DNA of 64,000 bases from Mucilaginibacter straminoryzae (GTDB lineage: Bacteria > Bacteroidota > Bacteroidia > Sphingobacteriales > Sphingobacteriaceae). Below the pieces are notes generated by a model. The model made no database searches, had not been told where the DNA came from, and saw nothing but the letters and a program-made list of their open reading frames with translations. How positions within the stretch are numbered: position 1 is the stretch's first letter; each line of letters opens with the position of its first letter. Shown here piece by piece: positions 52,305-61,801 of this stretch. The DNA lies in assembly GCF_022953055.1 (NCBI RefSeq), contig NZ_JALJEJ010000009.1:62001-126000 (forward strand), read 5' to 3'. A program made the translations under genes and the position numbers.

Positions 52305-53879
52305 TTACAAAAACCGCATTTTCTCTTCCTCCAGATCCAGGAAAAGCAGGTGTTTGCGAATCACTTCTTCCAGTATGGCATTCTGCTCGTCATTTTGCTT
52401 TGCCAGCCAGGCCCTTTGCTCATTTAGTATTTCGCGATAAATGGTTTTCGAATCCTCAGCAAGTGAAGTTGCGTCAGATTCAGCTTGGTTCGCCTCCCAT
52501 TTCTGCGCCATTTGCCGCAATACTGGATGATCAGTCAGCTTATCCTGATAATTTTCATTCAGATATTTTAATGCCAGTTGGTTTAACTGCCTCCGAAGAT
52601 TCCGGTACATTTCATCTTCAGGTAGGTCGTAATCGGGGTCCGTCAGGTTGAGACGCCTGATAATTGCCGGCAAGGTTAACCCCTGCACCAATAAAGTGGT
52701 CAGGATCACCACAAACGTTATAAATAGGATCAGGTTCCTTTCGGGGAATTCAGCACCACTTTTTAGGGTCGCGGGGATAGATAAAGCGGCCGCTAATGAC
52801 ACTACGCCCCGCATGCCAGCCCATCCAAGCACAAATGGCCCCTTTACACCTGGGTTGCGTGTGTCGGCCACGGTAATATAGTTTCGGGCAATCAGGGTAA
52901 CTACTACTGCGCCGTAAGCCGAAATCAACCGGGTAACTACCAGCACCAGGGTAATCAATAAGCCATAACCAACTGCCGAGATCATGGTTACCCGCTCCAA
53001 GCCGGCGGTAATCTGCGGCAGATCTAATCCAATGAGCATAAATACCAAACCGTTAAGCATAAAGCTTAAACTTTCCCACACGTTCACCGTGCGCAACCTG
53101 GAAGAACTGCTCAAAAAATTAAGGCGATGATTAGATAACAATAAGCCGCCGCCGACTACCGCCAATACACCAGAGCTACCGATTTCTTCACCAATGATGT
53201 ACATGGCATAAGGTGTGACCAGTGTCAGTACGATGTCCATGTTGGCATCGGTAGGCAGAAACTTATGCATTTTCATGATAATGTACCCTACCAGCAAACC
53301 ACTACCGATACCGCCCAGAATCATCCATACAAAGGTGAGCGCAGCCTGGTGCCAGAGGAATTGGCCCGTACCTACAGCAATCAGTGCAAAACGGAAAATA
53401 ATCAGCGAAGACGCATCATTCAATAAGCTTTCACCTTCAAGAATGGACGATATGCGTTTCGGTACTTTAACAAATTTTAATATCGCTCCCGCGCTTACGG
53501 CATCCGGCGGCGAAACGATACCGCCGAGCAAAAAGCCCAGCGCCAGCGAAAAGCCGGGAATAAAATAATTAGCCGCCAGCGCCACCACCAGGGCATTCAA
53601 AAAAACGACGACGAAAGCAAAACTCCCGATTACGCGGCGCCAATGCCATAGTTCTTTCCACGAAATTTGCCAGGCGGCATCGTAGAGAAGGGGAGGCAAA
53701 AAAATAATAAAGATCAGTTCAGACTCGATGTGCAGATTAGGGATAGCCGGTACCAAACTTATAAGTAACCCAGCCAGCACCAGCAATACAGGATAGGCTA
53801 CCCTGATTTTATTGGCCAGCATAATCAGCAGCAAAATAGCAACGACAAGACAGAGGTAGAACGGAAAATTATCGACCAT
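52305..53879 (-). CDS. Na+/H+ antiporter of the CPA1 family
   Basis: The 524-residue product has about 12 membrane segments (residues 5-410) with the ion-site region VSPPDAVSAGAILKFVKVP (about 125-143) and EGESLLNDASSLI, both standard in the CPA1 (NhaP/YjcE-type) family. The cytosolic C-terminal tail (about 410-524) is charged and helical. It exchanges Na+ (or K+) for protons at the inner membrane, for pH and salt homeostasis. It is a single gene. Confidence 0.93.
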   Translation of the reverse strand: MVDNFPFYLCLVVAILLLIMLANKIRVAYPVLLVLAGLLISLVPAIPNLHIESELIFIIFLPPLLYDAAWQISWKELWHWRRVIGSFAFVVVFLNALVVALAANYFIPGFSLALGFLLGGIVSPPDAVSAGAILKFVKVPKRISSILEGESLLNDASSLIIFRFALIAVGTGQFLWHQAALTFVWMILGGIGSGLLVGYIIMKMHKFLPTDANMDIVLTLVTPYAMYIIGEEIGSSGVLAVVGGGLLLSNHRLNFLSSSSRLRTVNVWESLSFMLNGLVFMLIGLDLPQITAGLERVTMISAVGYGLLITLVLVVTRLISAYGAVVVTLIARNYITVADTRNPGVKGPFVLGWAGMRGVVSLAAALSIPATLKSGAEFPERNLILFITFVVILTTLLVQGLTLPAIIRRLNLTDPDYDLPEDEMYRNLRRQLNQLALKYLNENYQDKLTDHPVLRQMAQKWEANQAESDATSLAEDSKTIYREILNEQRAWLAKQNDEQNAILEEVIRKHLLFLDLEEEKMRFL

Positions 53880-54151
53880 CGGCGAGGGCTTTTAATTGTA
53901 ACAGATCAGGAAATTCTAACTATAAAAATACCGTTCTGCCTCAATTAAGTTTAAACAATCTTCTCTTTTATATTTCCGGTGGACTGCGATAGCAATCCGT
54001 AAAATCGCCTCATTCGCGATTTATAAATTTATTCGTAGGTAATAATGACGGCAGCTATTGCCTATTCTTTATCAATTATTATTTTTACTTTCTTAGATAA
54101 ACCTGTATTATTTTTCATCGTGGCCGGAGGCGTTTCCTGCCTAGCAAATTT

Positions 54152-55000
54152 ATGGCGGACAAAAAAATTGCTTACCTGATTTTAGCGCACGAATCGCCTG
54201 CGGGGGTGTTCCGATTAATTAATAAACTACAATCGCCGCGGTCTGTCTTTTTCATACACGTCGACTTAAAGACCAACCTTGCACCCTTTATAACCGGTGC
54301 ACCGGATAATGTGCTGTTTATTAAAAAAAGGGCAAGAATAAACTGGGGAAGCTATCGTATGGTACAGGCCACCATTAACGGACTAACCGAAATTTGTGAC
54401 AGTAAATACGATATTGGCCGAATTGTCTTGTTGAGCGAAACTACCTACCCTCTTATGGCGATTGGCAGTATCAGTCATTTTTTTGACAATAATGAACCGG
54501 TAAACTTCGTAACAGTTAATACTGCACCACAATGGCCGGACGGCGAGATCAGGGTGAAAAGCATTTACCTGGATAATTTTAACTTCAAGGGCAGGTATCT
54601 GCTTCAGCGAATTTTAAATTGGCTGCTTCCGCAAAGAATCATTCCTTCAAACCTAACTATTGCAGGCGGTTCGCAATGGTTTGCCATCACCCGCGAAGCG
54701 GCTGCTTATTGTATAGAATTTGTAAAACACAATCCGGCTTTTTGCCGCTTATTTAAATATTCCTGGGCACCAGACGAAAGCTTCTTTCAAACCATCCTGT
54801 ACAATTCACCACTAAAAGCTACTATCGTAAGCGATGATCTCCTCTACACGGATTGGTCTGAGCATAAAGCCAGTCCCAAGATCCTTACCTTGGCTGATGC
54901 AGAACGGATACTATCTTCAGGGAAACTGTTTGCAAGGAAGTTTCCAATGAAAGATGATGGCATCATTGCACTGATTGACGAAAAAACAGCAAGCAATTGA
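54152..55000 (+). CDS. Core-2/I-branching-type beta-1,6-N-acetylglucosaminyltransferase family (GT14)
   Basis: The 282-residue product starts KIAYLILAHESPAGVFRLIN and then has FFIHVDLKTN and INWGSYRMVQATINGL, the recurring pattern of bacterial GT14-like proteins. An SQWFAITREAAAYCIEFVK segment (about 168) and a later WAPDESFFQTILYNS carry the catalytic acidic residue. It is cytosolic. It should transfer a sugar, likely GlcNAc or xylose, for cell-surface polysaccharide. It stands alone. Confidence 0.88.
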   Translation: MADKKIAYLILAHESPAGVFRLINKLQSPRSVFFIHVDLKTNLAPFITGAPDNVLFIKKRARINWGSYRMVQATINGLTEICDSKYDIGRIVLLSETTYPLMAIGSISHFFDNNEPVNFVTVNTAPQWPDGEIRVKSIYLDNFNFKGRYLLQRILNWLLPQRIIPSNLTIAGGSQWFAITREAAAYCIEFVKHNPAFCRLFKYSWAPDESFFQTILYNSPLKATIVSDDLLYTDWSEHKASPKILTLADAERILSSGKLFARKFPMKDDGIIALIDEKTASN

Positions 55001-55170
55001 GCTGCGCTGCTTTCCGGCGATAGCTGATTAGATTTCGTTTTAATTGTCGGAAAAGACCTTCATCATGTCGCTATTGGCCTCAACCTTTTTTAGCAATGAT
55101 AACTAAGTTTGCAAAGGCGCATGCTTGAGGATCATTAACCAATAACCTTTATTAATAAAACCATCAGACT

Positions 55171-55596
55171 ATGGAAACTTCAGAGAAAAAAGTAATTACC
55201 GTTGAAACCGAAGTAAACGCTCCGATCGAAAAAGTTTGGGAGCTATGGAGCAAACCTGAACATATTACGCAGTGGTGTGTAGCTACCCCTGAATGGCATA
55301 CGCCATATGCAGAAAATGATTTACGTGAAGGCGGCCGGTTCATGACCCGTATGGAAGCAAAAGATGGCAGCTTCGGGTTTGACTTGCCCGGCACTTATAC
55401 CAAAGTAAAACAACATGAACTGATCGCCTACACCATGGATGACGACAGAAAAGTTGTTATTCAATTCAGCGGCAGTAACCCTGTTAAAATTAGCGAGTCT
55501 TTTGAAGCAGAACAAACCAACCCTATAGAAATGCAGCAGTTAGGCTGGCAGGCAATACTGGACAACTTTAAGAAATATGCAGAAGCCGGTAATTAA
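55171..55596 (+). CDS. SRPBCC (AHSA1/START-like) family protein
   Basis: The 141-residue product begins VETEVNAPIEKVWELWSKPE and continues with WCVATPEWHTPYAENDLREGGRF, then a Gly-rich FDLPGTYTKV, the common pattern of AHSA1-type START domains, and it ends with a long C-terminal helix (MQQLGWQAILDNFKKYAE). Such proteins bind hydrophobic ligands in a cavity; the ligand is unknown. It is monocistronic. Confidence 0.88.
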   Translation: METSEKKVITVETEVNAPIEKVWELWSKPEHITQWCVATPEWHTPYAENDLREGGRFMTRMEAKDGSFGFDLPGTYTKVKQHELIAYTMDDDRKVVIQFSGSNPVKISESFEAEQTNPIEMQQLGWQAILDNFKKYAEAGN

Positions 55597-55609
55597 CCGT
55601 CACTTGTTA

Positions 55610-55632
55610 TGCGGCCTCACGGGCCGCAGTTT
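55610..55632. terminator. Bidirectional terminator between SRPBCC and asparaginase genes
   Basis: A 7-bp stem (TGCGGCC with GGCCGCA) with a 5-nt loop is followed by GTTTT; it lies between convergent genes. Confidence 0.75.
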
Positions 55633-55643
55633 TAGCCAAAAAA

Positions 55644-56669
55644 CTAAGATACGGTAAGCTCTCCGCGTAAGTCGGTTTCCAAAAGCGCTTTTACCTGCTG
55701 CGGGTCTTCATACTGGCCTAACAGGTACATGGTTTTGGTGATGGCCGCCTCGTAGGTCATGTCGTAACCATTGGCAATACCCATATCTTTTAATTCGCGG
55801 CTGGTTTCGTAACGGCCAAGTTCTACGGAGCCTACCTTACATTGCGAGATATCCACAATCACCTTACCGCTTTTGATCGCATCCTTCAGGCAATCAATAA
55901 ACCATTGGTCTGTAGTGGTATTTCCCGAGCCAAAAGTTTCCATTACGATACCCCTCACATCTGAATTTACAATGCTTTCCACCACTTTAGGGCTAATACC
56001 CGGATAAAGCTTCAGCACCGCTACAGAATTGTCCAGTTCTTTATGAACCACCAACTCTTGATTATCATCTGCCGGGTGACGGATATCATTAATGCTGAAC
56101 CTTAAGTGAACGCCGGATTCGGCAAGTATGGGATAGTTTGGCGAACGGAATGCCTCGAACTTAGAAGAGTTGTATTTGAACGACCGGTTCCCCCTGAACA
56201 GTTTGTAGTCAAAATAGATACAAACCTCGGGTACACGCGCTTTACCGTTCTTTTTAGCCTTTGCAATTTCTATAGCCGTCATCAGGTTTTCCTTCGCATC
56301 TGTCCGGATAGCGCTGATGGGTAGCTGCGAACCGGTGAAAATAACTGGCTTGGTCAGGTTTTCAAGCATAAAGCTTAAAGCAGAGGCGGTGAAGGCCATG
56401 GTATCAGATCCGTGCAGGATCACAAAACCGTCCACCTCGTTATAATGGCGTTGGATCAATTCCGCAAGCTGACTCCAGATCTCCGGGTTCATGTTCGAAG
56501 AGTCGATGATCTGATCAAAAGAGTGTACCTTGATACGACAATTCAATCTTTCAAGCTCGGGAACATTATCCATTATCTGCTCAAAATTAATTGGCTTGAG
56601 CACTTTTGTCTTTGGATCACTCATCATACCGATGGTGCCACCGGTATAAATGATCAGTATCTGGCACAT
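55644..56669 (-). CDS. ansA: Type I (cytosolic) L-asparaginase
   Basis: The 341-residue product has the signature YTGGTIG with nucleophile Thr12 and the second motif HGSDTMAFTASALSFM (about 86-101). At the catalytic position where the usual sequence is TDT the first residue is Ser (Ser88). The enzyme converts asparagine to aspartate and ammonia. It lacks a signal peptide. It lies 51 bases upstream of no other gene on its strand and is presumably a single unit with the TatD gene behind it. Confidence 0.9.
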   Translation of the reverse strand: MCQILIIYTGGTIGMMSDPKTKVLKPINFEQIMDNVPELERLNCRIKVHSFDQIIDSSNMNPEIWSQLAELIQRHYNEVDGFVILHGSDTMAFTASALSFMLENLTKPVIFTGSQLPISAIRTDAKENLMTAIEIAKAKKNGKARVPEVCIYFDYKLFRGNRSFKYNSSKFEAFRSPNYPILAESGVHLRFSINDIRHPADDNQELVVHKELDNSVAVLKLYPGISPKVVESIVNSDVRGIVMETFGSGNTTTDQWFIDCLKDAIKSGKVIVDISQCKVGSVELGRYETSRELKDMGIANGYDMTYEAAITKTMYLLGQYEDPQQVKALLETDLRGELTVS

Positions 56670-56720
56670 GTAATTTTCAGGTTTCGCTATAAAAATAAAA
56701 AAATCTCGTTATAATCTACG

Positions 56721-57491
56721 TCACACACCAAATATCCTCACCGAGTTTTCGGTGGTGATACGGGCTACTGTCTCGGTATCTGTATGGTGCAGGTCAGCTA
56801 TCTTCTCTGCAACAAATTTTAAATAAGAACTCTCGTTCGGCTTACCTCTATACGGAACCGGCGTTAAATAAGGTGCATCGGTTTCTAAAACGATATAGTC
56901 TAATGAAATATTTTCCACCACCTTATCTAATCCGGAGTTTTTGTAGGTAACCACACCACCGATGCCCAGGTAAAAACCCAGACCAATTGTTTGATGCGCC
57001 TGTTCTTCGGTTCCACTGAAGCAATGAAAAATCCCGCGCAGCTTTTCAGTTTTGTTACGTTGTAGTACCTCAAAAACCTCGTCGAAAGCGTTACGGCAGT
57101 GGATCACAATCGGCAGATCAAGCTCATTCGCCCAGGCAATCTGCTGTTCAAATGCCTTTACCTGTTCTGCCAAGGTGGTTTTATCCCAGTAAAGGTCTAT
57201 GCCGATCTCCCCTACTGCATATATCTTCTTTCCCGGGAGCAGGCCTTGCTTTATCTTTTCCAGTTGGGCTTCCCAGCCGGGCTTAACATCGCAGGGATGA
57301 AGGCCAAGCATGGCAAAGAAATATTGCGGATAAGCCTCTGTCAGTTGCCAGATCAGCTCTACAGATTCTGCATCCACGTTCGGCAGAAATAAACGACTTA
57401 CTTTATTATCGAGGCAGCGTTGTAGCATTGCCTCTCGTTTAGCCATATCCCTTTCATAATAGAAATGGGTATGTGTATCGGTTAACACCAT
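56721..57491 (-). CDS. TatD-family metal-dependent hydrolase
   Basis: The 256-residue product shows TDTHTHF (ligands His7 and His9), YAVGEIGID, VIHCRNAFDEV, GIFHCFSGTEEQA and VLETDAPYLTP, the metal-binding series of TatD/YcfH deoxyribonucleases. It is cytosolic. It probably shares a transcript with the asparaginase gene (51-base gap), as is common in Bacteroidota. Confidence 0.93.
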   Translation of the reverse strand: MVLTDTHTHFYYERDMAKREAMLQRCLDNKVSRLFLPNVDAESVELIWQLTEAYPQYFFAMLGLHPCDVKPGWEAQLEKIKQGLLPGKKIYAVGEIGIDLYWDKTTLAEQVKAFEQQIAWANELDLPIVIHCRNAFDEVFEVLQRNKTEKLRGIFHCFSGTEEQAHQTIGLGFYLGIGGVVTYKNSGLDKVVENISLDYIVLETDAPYLTPVPYRGKPNESSYLKFVAEKIADLHHTDTETVARITTENSVRIFGV

Positions 57492-57503
57492 GCTGCAAAA
57501 GTA

Positions 57504-57533
57504 AAAAGCCTTCTGTTTTCGCAGAAGGCTTTT
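57504..57533 (-). terminator. Terminator of the first FKBP gene
   Basis: A 12-bp perfect stem (AAAAGCCTTCTG with CAGAAGGCTTTT) encloses a 6-nt loop, 15 bases past the stop codon at 57549, with T-rich flank. Confidence 0.88.
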
Positions 57534-57548
57534 TGATAACTTTAGAAA

Positions 57549-58547
57549 TCAATTACTTTTTTTAACCGCTTTTTTGGTCGTCGTGGTTTTCTTAGTTGCC
57601 GTTTTAGTGCTCTTAACCGGCGTTTTTGAAGCGACAGGCGGTGTATGTTTCGCAGGGAAAATCCTCACCATAATTACGTCGAATACCAGCGTACTGAAAG
57701 GCGCGATATCCTGCCCTGCACCCTGCGCACCATAAGCCAGTTTAGAAGGAATCACCAGTTTGGCTGCTGCACCTTCTGGTACCAGCATCAAGCCTTCATC
57801 CCAACCGGGAATCACCTGTCCCTGACCCAGAATAACTTTAATCGGTTGATAAACGCGATTAGGCTGTTGCAGGTTAGCTTCTTTGGCTACGGCTTCGATA
57901 CTGGAATCAAACACCTTACCGTCAACAGTGCGGCCGACGTAGTTAACCAGAACGGTATCGCCGGCAAGCGCCCGTTTACCGCTTCCTTTTTCTGCAACAG
58001 AAGTAATCATATACTTCAGGCCGGAAGGGGTAGTTTTTAACGCTAGTTTGTTATCTGCAATATATTTTTCTGCGTTAACAGATTCGCTTTGCTCCATTTT
58101 AGCAACGGCCGCTTTACGTTCGGCAATGGCCTCGTCCAGCGTTTGCACCTTTTCAATTTTTACACGGAAAATGATGTTACTGTTTACCGGTAAATAAGGC
58201 GGGCGTTCCTGCTCATGTCCTTTAAAAACAGAATCAGTAGGCACTTTAATCATTACACTATCATTTACGGCCAGCAGCGGGAATACATCCATCGGATCCA
58301 GATTATTCTGCGCCGGACCAAGCTTGATCTGCAACGGGTGACCTACTTTATACGTGCTGAACAATACAGAATCCTTTTCTGTGGTTTGCACCATTTGCAG
58401 GGTTACAATATCATCCAGCTTTAATTTCTGCCCGTTACCTGCTTTAAGCACAACGTACGATAAGCCTTTAGGACTACGGAGGGTGGTTTGCGCTTTTACC
58501 GATACAGCGGCAAGCAGCACAAAACCAAGTATTAAATATTTCTTCAT
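57549..58547 (-). CDS. Secreted FKBP-type peptidyl-prolyl isomerase
   Basis: The 332-residue product has a signal peptide (about 1-19, ending VKAQ). An N-terminal FKBP-like domain (about 25-135) lacks most catalytic residues. The C-terminal FKBP domain (about 170-300) is complete: VNYVGRTVDGKVFDSS, VIPGWDEGLMLVPEG and FDVIMVRI. A Thr/Lys-rich tail of about 25 residues follows. It is a periplasmic folding catalyst. It is adjacent to a paralogue. Confidence 0.9.
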   Translation of the reverse strand: MKKYLILGFVLLAAVSVKAQTTLRSPKGLSYVVLKAGNGQKLKLDDIVTLQMVQTTEKDSVLFSTYKVGHPLQIKLGPAQNNLDPMDVFPLLAVNDSVMIKVPTDSVFKGHEQERPPYLPVNSNIIFRVKIEKVQTLDEAIAERKAAVAKMEQSESVNAEKYIADNKLALKTTPSGLKYMITSVAEKGSGKRALAGDTVLVNYVGRTVDGKVFDSSIEAVAKEANLQQPNRVYQPIKVILGQGQVIPGWDEGLMLVPEGAAAKLVIPSKLAYGAQGAGQDIAPFSTLVFDVIMVRIFPAKHTPPVASKTPVKSTKTATKKTTTTKKAVKKSN

Positions 58548-58560
58548 ATCAGAATCAATA

Positions 58561-58590
58561 ACGGCCGCAAGTAGCTTTTACTGCGGCCGT
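58561..58590 (-). terminator. Terminator of the second FKBP gene
   Basis: A 9-bp stem (ACGGCCGCA with TGCGGCCGT) with a 12-nt loop lies just past the stop codon at 58597. Confidence 0.75.
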
Positions 58591-58596
58591 TTCAAA

Positions 58597-59574
58597 TTAT
58601 TTTTTCTCTGCCTGTGGTTGTGCCGGTGGCAACGCAGGTTGCTGTGGCTTCGGCGCGTTAGGATTTGGGTGAACGATGTTAACTACCTCTACATCAAACG
58701 CCAGCGGTGTGTAAGGGCCAATGATCTGGTAACCTTGCTGCCCGTAACCCAGGCTTGAAGGGATCACCATGGTAGCTTTAGCTCCTTTATTCAACAGCAT
58801 TAAGCCTTGCTCCCAGCCTTTGATCACCGCGTTTTGGCCAAGTGGCAAACGGATAGGCTGATAAGGGTTCATTGGGTTAAGCTTACCTGCCTTTTCGGCT
58901 TCGCTCTTTATATTGGTATCAAATACTTTACCGTTCAGGAACTTACCTACATAGCTGATCACTACGGTATCACCTTTTGCAGGAGTTGGGCCAACACCAG
59001 GTTTGGTAATTTTATAATATAAACCAGAATCGGTTTTAGTAGCGTCGATCTTATTATCGGCAAGATATTTCTTGATCTTCGCCGGTTCGGCAGTTTTCAG
59101 TTTCTCAGCTTCGCCTTTAAAGTAAGCATCCACACGGCCTGCAAACACCTGGTCGTTCAGCTTACCTTTTTGAATTACCTTGTCAATCTTTACTTCGTAA
59201 ACAAAGTATTTGCCTTTGAAGCCCGGAGGTTTAGGTAAGCCTTTTTTGAACAAAGAATCTGCATTGATTTTTACTACTGCGCTATCACCTTCGCTCATTT
59301 TCATCAGTACAGAATAAATATCGCCTTTAAACTGTAATTTCTGAGGCATCGGGAAGCTATAAGGGCGTCCGGAATCGTAGCTGCTTGAAAGCACAGAATC
59401 GCCATCTGTTTTGGTAACAACGTCGATGCTTACAAAATCGCCACCCTGGATAGCAGGGCCGCCTTTATCGGTAACGATGTTATAAAGTACGCCATCATCA
59501 CCCTTCTTAAATCCGCCGCCGCAGCTGGCAAGGCCAAGCGCTGCAACCGCTAAAAACATGAAGTGTTTTTTCAT
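58597..59574 (-). CDS. FKBP-type peptidyl-prolyl isomerase lipoprotein
   Basis: The 325-residue product has a lipobox LGLASCGGG (lipid Cys near 18). The two-FKBP-domain architecture is the same as in the gene at 57549: a degenerate first domain (about 25-135) and an active-like second domain (about 180-305, VVISYVGKFLNGKVFDTN, VIKGWEQGLMLLNKG, FDVEVVNIVHP). A Pro/Gln-rich tail follows. The pair is a tandem duplication; one copy is membrane-anchored, the other soluble. Confidence 0.9.
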   Translation of the reverse strand: MKKHFMFLAVAALGLASCGGGFKKGDDGVLYNIVTDKGGPAIQGGDFVSIDVVTKTDGDSVLSSSYDSGRPYSFPMPQKLQFKGDIYSVLMKMSEGDSAVVKINADSLFKKGLPKPPGFKGKYFVYEVKIDKVIQKGKLNDQVFAGRVDAYFKGEAEKLKTAEPAKIKKYLADNKIDATKTDSGLYYKITKPGVGPTPAKGDTVVISYVGKFLNGKVFDTNIKSEAEKAGKLNPMNPYQPIRLPLGQNAVIKGWEQGLMLLNKGAKATMVIPSSLGYGQQGYQIIGPYTPLAFDVEVVNIVHPNPNAPKPQQPALPPAQPQAEKK

Positions 59575-59590
59575 CTGATTAATTTCGATT

Positions 59591-60601
59591 TTATTGTATT
59601 AAAAGTGTTTTATATTCGGGTAAGATAGATTTGAATTTGGCCACAACTTCGGTAAGGCTATCATCTGAATGCCCACCGGCTGCATTGCGGTGGCCGCCGC
59701 CGTGGAAATATTTCTTACAGATCTCGTTCGCCGGGAATTCGCCGGTTGAGCGCAGCGACAGTTTCACACGATCCGGCCGTTCTACGATGAACGCAGCCAG
59801 CCTGATACCCGTGATAGAAAGCGCATAGTTTACAATGCCCTCGGTATCGCCGGTGGTAATATGATATTTTTCAAGTTCGGCACGTGTTACAGTGATCAGC
59901 GCCGTGTTATATTCAGCAAATACTTCGAGTTTATCTGCAAGGCAATGGCCCAGAAAACGCAAACGGTTTTCTGTTGCACTATTGTATACCAATTCGTGAA
60001 TGCGCCAGTTAACCGCACCGGCATCTATCAGGTCTGCAACGATACGGTGTACGGAAGCTGTTGTGGTAGGGAACCGGAACGAACCAGAGTCGGTCATGAT
60101 GCCGGTATACAGACATGTTGCCACATCTTTATTAATCAGTCTGGGCAGGTTAAGCTCCCTGGTCACTAACTCATACACTAACTGCGCAGTGGCACTGGCA
60201 TTAATGTTCCAGTAACGGAAATCATCAAAATCCTGCGGATCCAGGTGATGATCGATCATTACCTTCAATGCCTTGCTTTCGCCCACCCTGTCGCCTACCT
60301 CATTGATGCGCGAAAGCGCGTTGAAATCCAGGCAAAAGATCAGGTCTGCTTCAGCAATAAGCCGGTCGCTTTCTGCAGGCTTTTCTGTATAGATGATTAC
60401 ACTGCCGTTGCCGGGCAGCCAATCAAAAAATACGGGATAATCTGTCGGGGTAATTACGGTTGCGTGGTGCCCTAACTGAATTAAACAGTTGTACAAACCC
60501 AGCGAAGAACCAATGGCATCGCCATCGGGCTTGTGATGAGTGGTAATGACTATTTTTTTAGGTTGCTTTAATAGTTCAGAAAGCGCAGCAATATCTAACA
60601 T
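59591..60601 (-). CDS. nrnA: DHH-family phosphoesterase, NrnA-type oligoribonuclease/pAp phosphatase
   Basis: The 336-residue product has the DHH domain: IVITTHHKPDGDAIGSS (about 18-34), FCLDFNALSRI (about 88), the DHH-type MIDHHLDP (about 115-122) and MTDSGSFRFP (about 171). The DHHA1 domain ends with FHGGGHRNAAGGH (about 300). It degrades nano-RNA and dephosphorylates pAp, the by-product of sulfate assimilation. It starts 17 bases upstream of the FKBP gene on the same strand. Confidence 0.9.
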   Translation of the reverse strand: MLDIAALSELLKQPKKIVITTHHKPDGDAIGSSLGLYNCLIQLGHHATVITPTDYPVFFDWLPGNGSVIIYTEKPAESDRLIAEADLIFCLDFNALSRINEVGDRVGESKALKVMIDHHLDPQDFDDFRYWNINASATAQLVYELVTRELNLPRLINKDVATCLYTGIMTDSGSFRFPTTTASVHRIVADLIDAGAVNWRIHELVYNSATENRLRFLGHCLADKLEVFAEYNTALITVTRAELEKYHITTGDTEGIVNYALSITGIRLAAFIVERPDRVKLSLRSTGEFPANEICKKYFHGGGHRNAAGGHSDDSLTEVVAKFKSILPEYKTLLIQ

Positions 60602-60671
60602 CAGTTAAAAACAGAATTGCAAAGCTAATTAAATAAATTAAATAGCCGCTATGAATATTTGAAGTAAAGGC

Positions 60672-60701
60672 TTTAGTTCTCAGGTTAAAACAGTACTTTT
60701 G
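60672..60701 (+). promoter_or_regulatory. Predicted promoter of ndk
   Basis: A perfect TACTTTTG (-7, 60694-60701) with TTTA at 60672-60675 (-33, 18-base spacer) lies 19 bases upstream of the ndk start codon. Confidence 0.5.
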
Positions 60702-60720
60702 CCGCAATTTTTTGAACATC

Positions 60721-61140
60721 ATGGAAACCAACAAAACATTTACAATGATAAAACCGGATGCTGTAGCCAATGGCCATACCGGTGCTATTTTAGACCAGAT
60801 CATTAAGGCTGGCTTCAGCGTTAAAGCGATGAAGTTAACTTCACTCAGCACTGAAAAAGCCGGACAGTTCTACGCTATCCACAAAGAGCGCCCGTTCTTT
60901 AACGACCTGGTAAAATTCATGACCAGCGGACCTATCGTTGCTGCTATTTTAGAAAAAGAAAATGCGGTAGAAGATTTCAGAAAACTGATCGGTGCAACAG
61001 ACCCGAAAAAAGCCGAAGAAGGTACCATTCGTAACAAGTTTGCAGAATCTATCGAAGCTAACGCTGTGCATGGTTCAGACTCTGATGAAAACGCTGCGAT
61101 AGAAGGAAGCTTCTTCTTCTCTGCTTTCGAGAGAGTGTAA
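60721..61140 (+). CDS. ndk: Nucleoside diphosphate kinase
   Basis: ATG at 60721 is chosen over an upstream TTG in frame. The 139-residue product is the usual Ndk length: TFTMIKPDAVANGHTG at the start and the phospho-accepting His117 in NAVHGSDSDENAAIE. It exchanges gamma-phosphates between nucleoside di- and triphosphates. It is divergent from nrnA and is followed by a strong terminator. Confidence 0.97.
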   Translation: METNKTFTMIKPDAVANGHTGAILDQIIKAGFSVKAMKLTSLSTEKAGQFYAIHKERPFFNDLVKFMTSGPIVAAILEKENAVEDFRKLIGATDPKKAEEGTIRNKFAESIEANAVHGSDSDENAAIEGSFFFSAFERV

Positions 61141-61169
61141 CTTTTTACTTAAAGATAAATGTGATTTTA

Positions 61170-61196
61170 CAGGCAGTTAACTGCCTGTTTTTTTTT
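61170..61196 (+). terminator. Rho-independent terminator of ndk
   Basis: A perfect 7-bp stem (CAGGCAG with CTGCCTG, TTAA loop) is followed by nine T residues, the best terminator in the window. Confidence 0.95.
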
Positions 61197-61317
61197 GTTA
61201 TAAGATTGGATTTCTTAGTTGCTATTGATACTTTAGCAAGTACGAATAGGACAACACTAAACCAATAATCTTTACGCTCAAAAAATAATTGTCTAATAAA
61301 CTTCAATAAAGGCTCCG

Positions 61318-61524
61318 ATGAACAATAGTTTGCTCAAAACCATGCTAAGATATGTGCTGTATGTGGTTACGATCCCGGTAATTCTGCTGGGAAGTTTCGA
61401 GCTGTTTATCAACCACCCCGAAGTGCAGCTGGCTTTTTGGGTGCCGGGTATTGTACTGATTGCCTACTCGGTAATCCGTGATGACTTTTATGCGCGTAAC
61501 TTTAAATTGCTTAAAGGAAAATAA
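61318..61524 (+). CDS. Small two-helix membrane protein of unknown function
   Basis: The 68-residue product has two hydrophobic segments (about 10-30, MLRYVLYVVTIPVILLGSF, and about 38-53, LAFWVPGIVLIAYSVI) and a basic C-terminus (DFYARNFKLLKGK). No family is recognised. Its stop overlaps the end of the convergent DciA-like gene by 14 bases. Composition and a clear ATG make it plausible as a real gene. Confidence 0.55.
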   Translation: MNNSLLKTMLRYVLYVVTIPVILLGSFELFINHPEVQLAFWVPGIVLIAYSVIRDDFYARNFKLLKGK

Positions 61525-61801
61525 GCTCTTCTACCAGGTTGCTTTCTGCCCGCTCGTTTATCTTTTCGATAATCTGGCCTCTGATGAGCATTAACTCGTT
61601 TTTGATAACAGATGATTCTATCCGAAGGAAAAGTTTCCTATCGCGGATAAAAAGTTCTTTTGTGCGGTTAGCTACCGGTTTCCCCACCAGTTCCGGCCAG
61701 AGGGAAACAATACTGGTTTCGTCAAAACGGCGCTTGATCTTGTAAACCTGCATCATTTGTGCAATGGCATCTTTTAACAGCTTATCGTTAGACTTGCGCA
61801 T
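61511..61801 (-). CDS. DUF721/DciA-like protein
   Basis: The 96-residue product matches the DUF721 family: LLKDAIAQMMQVYKIKRRFDE, IVSLWPELVGKPVANRTKELFIRDRKLFLRIESS and the hydrophobic NELMLIRGQIIEKIN. DciA family proteins help to load the DnaB helicase. Its start overlaps the recF gene by 14 bases, a common Bacteroidota arrangement, so the two are translationally coupled. Confidence 0.88.
   Translation of the reverse strand: MRKSNDKLLKDAIAQMMQVYKIKRRFDETSIVSLWPELVGKPVANRTKELFIRDRKLFLRIESSVIKNELMLIRGQIIEKINERAESNLVEELIFL

Noticed and set aside
55030..55085. Minus-strand fragment reading KKVEANSDMMKVFSDN before a stop
   Set aside because: It resembles a protein end, but the frame is closed after about 18 codons upstream and no gene can be supported.
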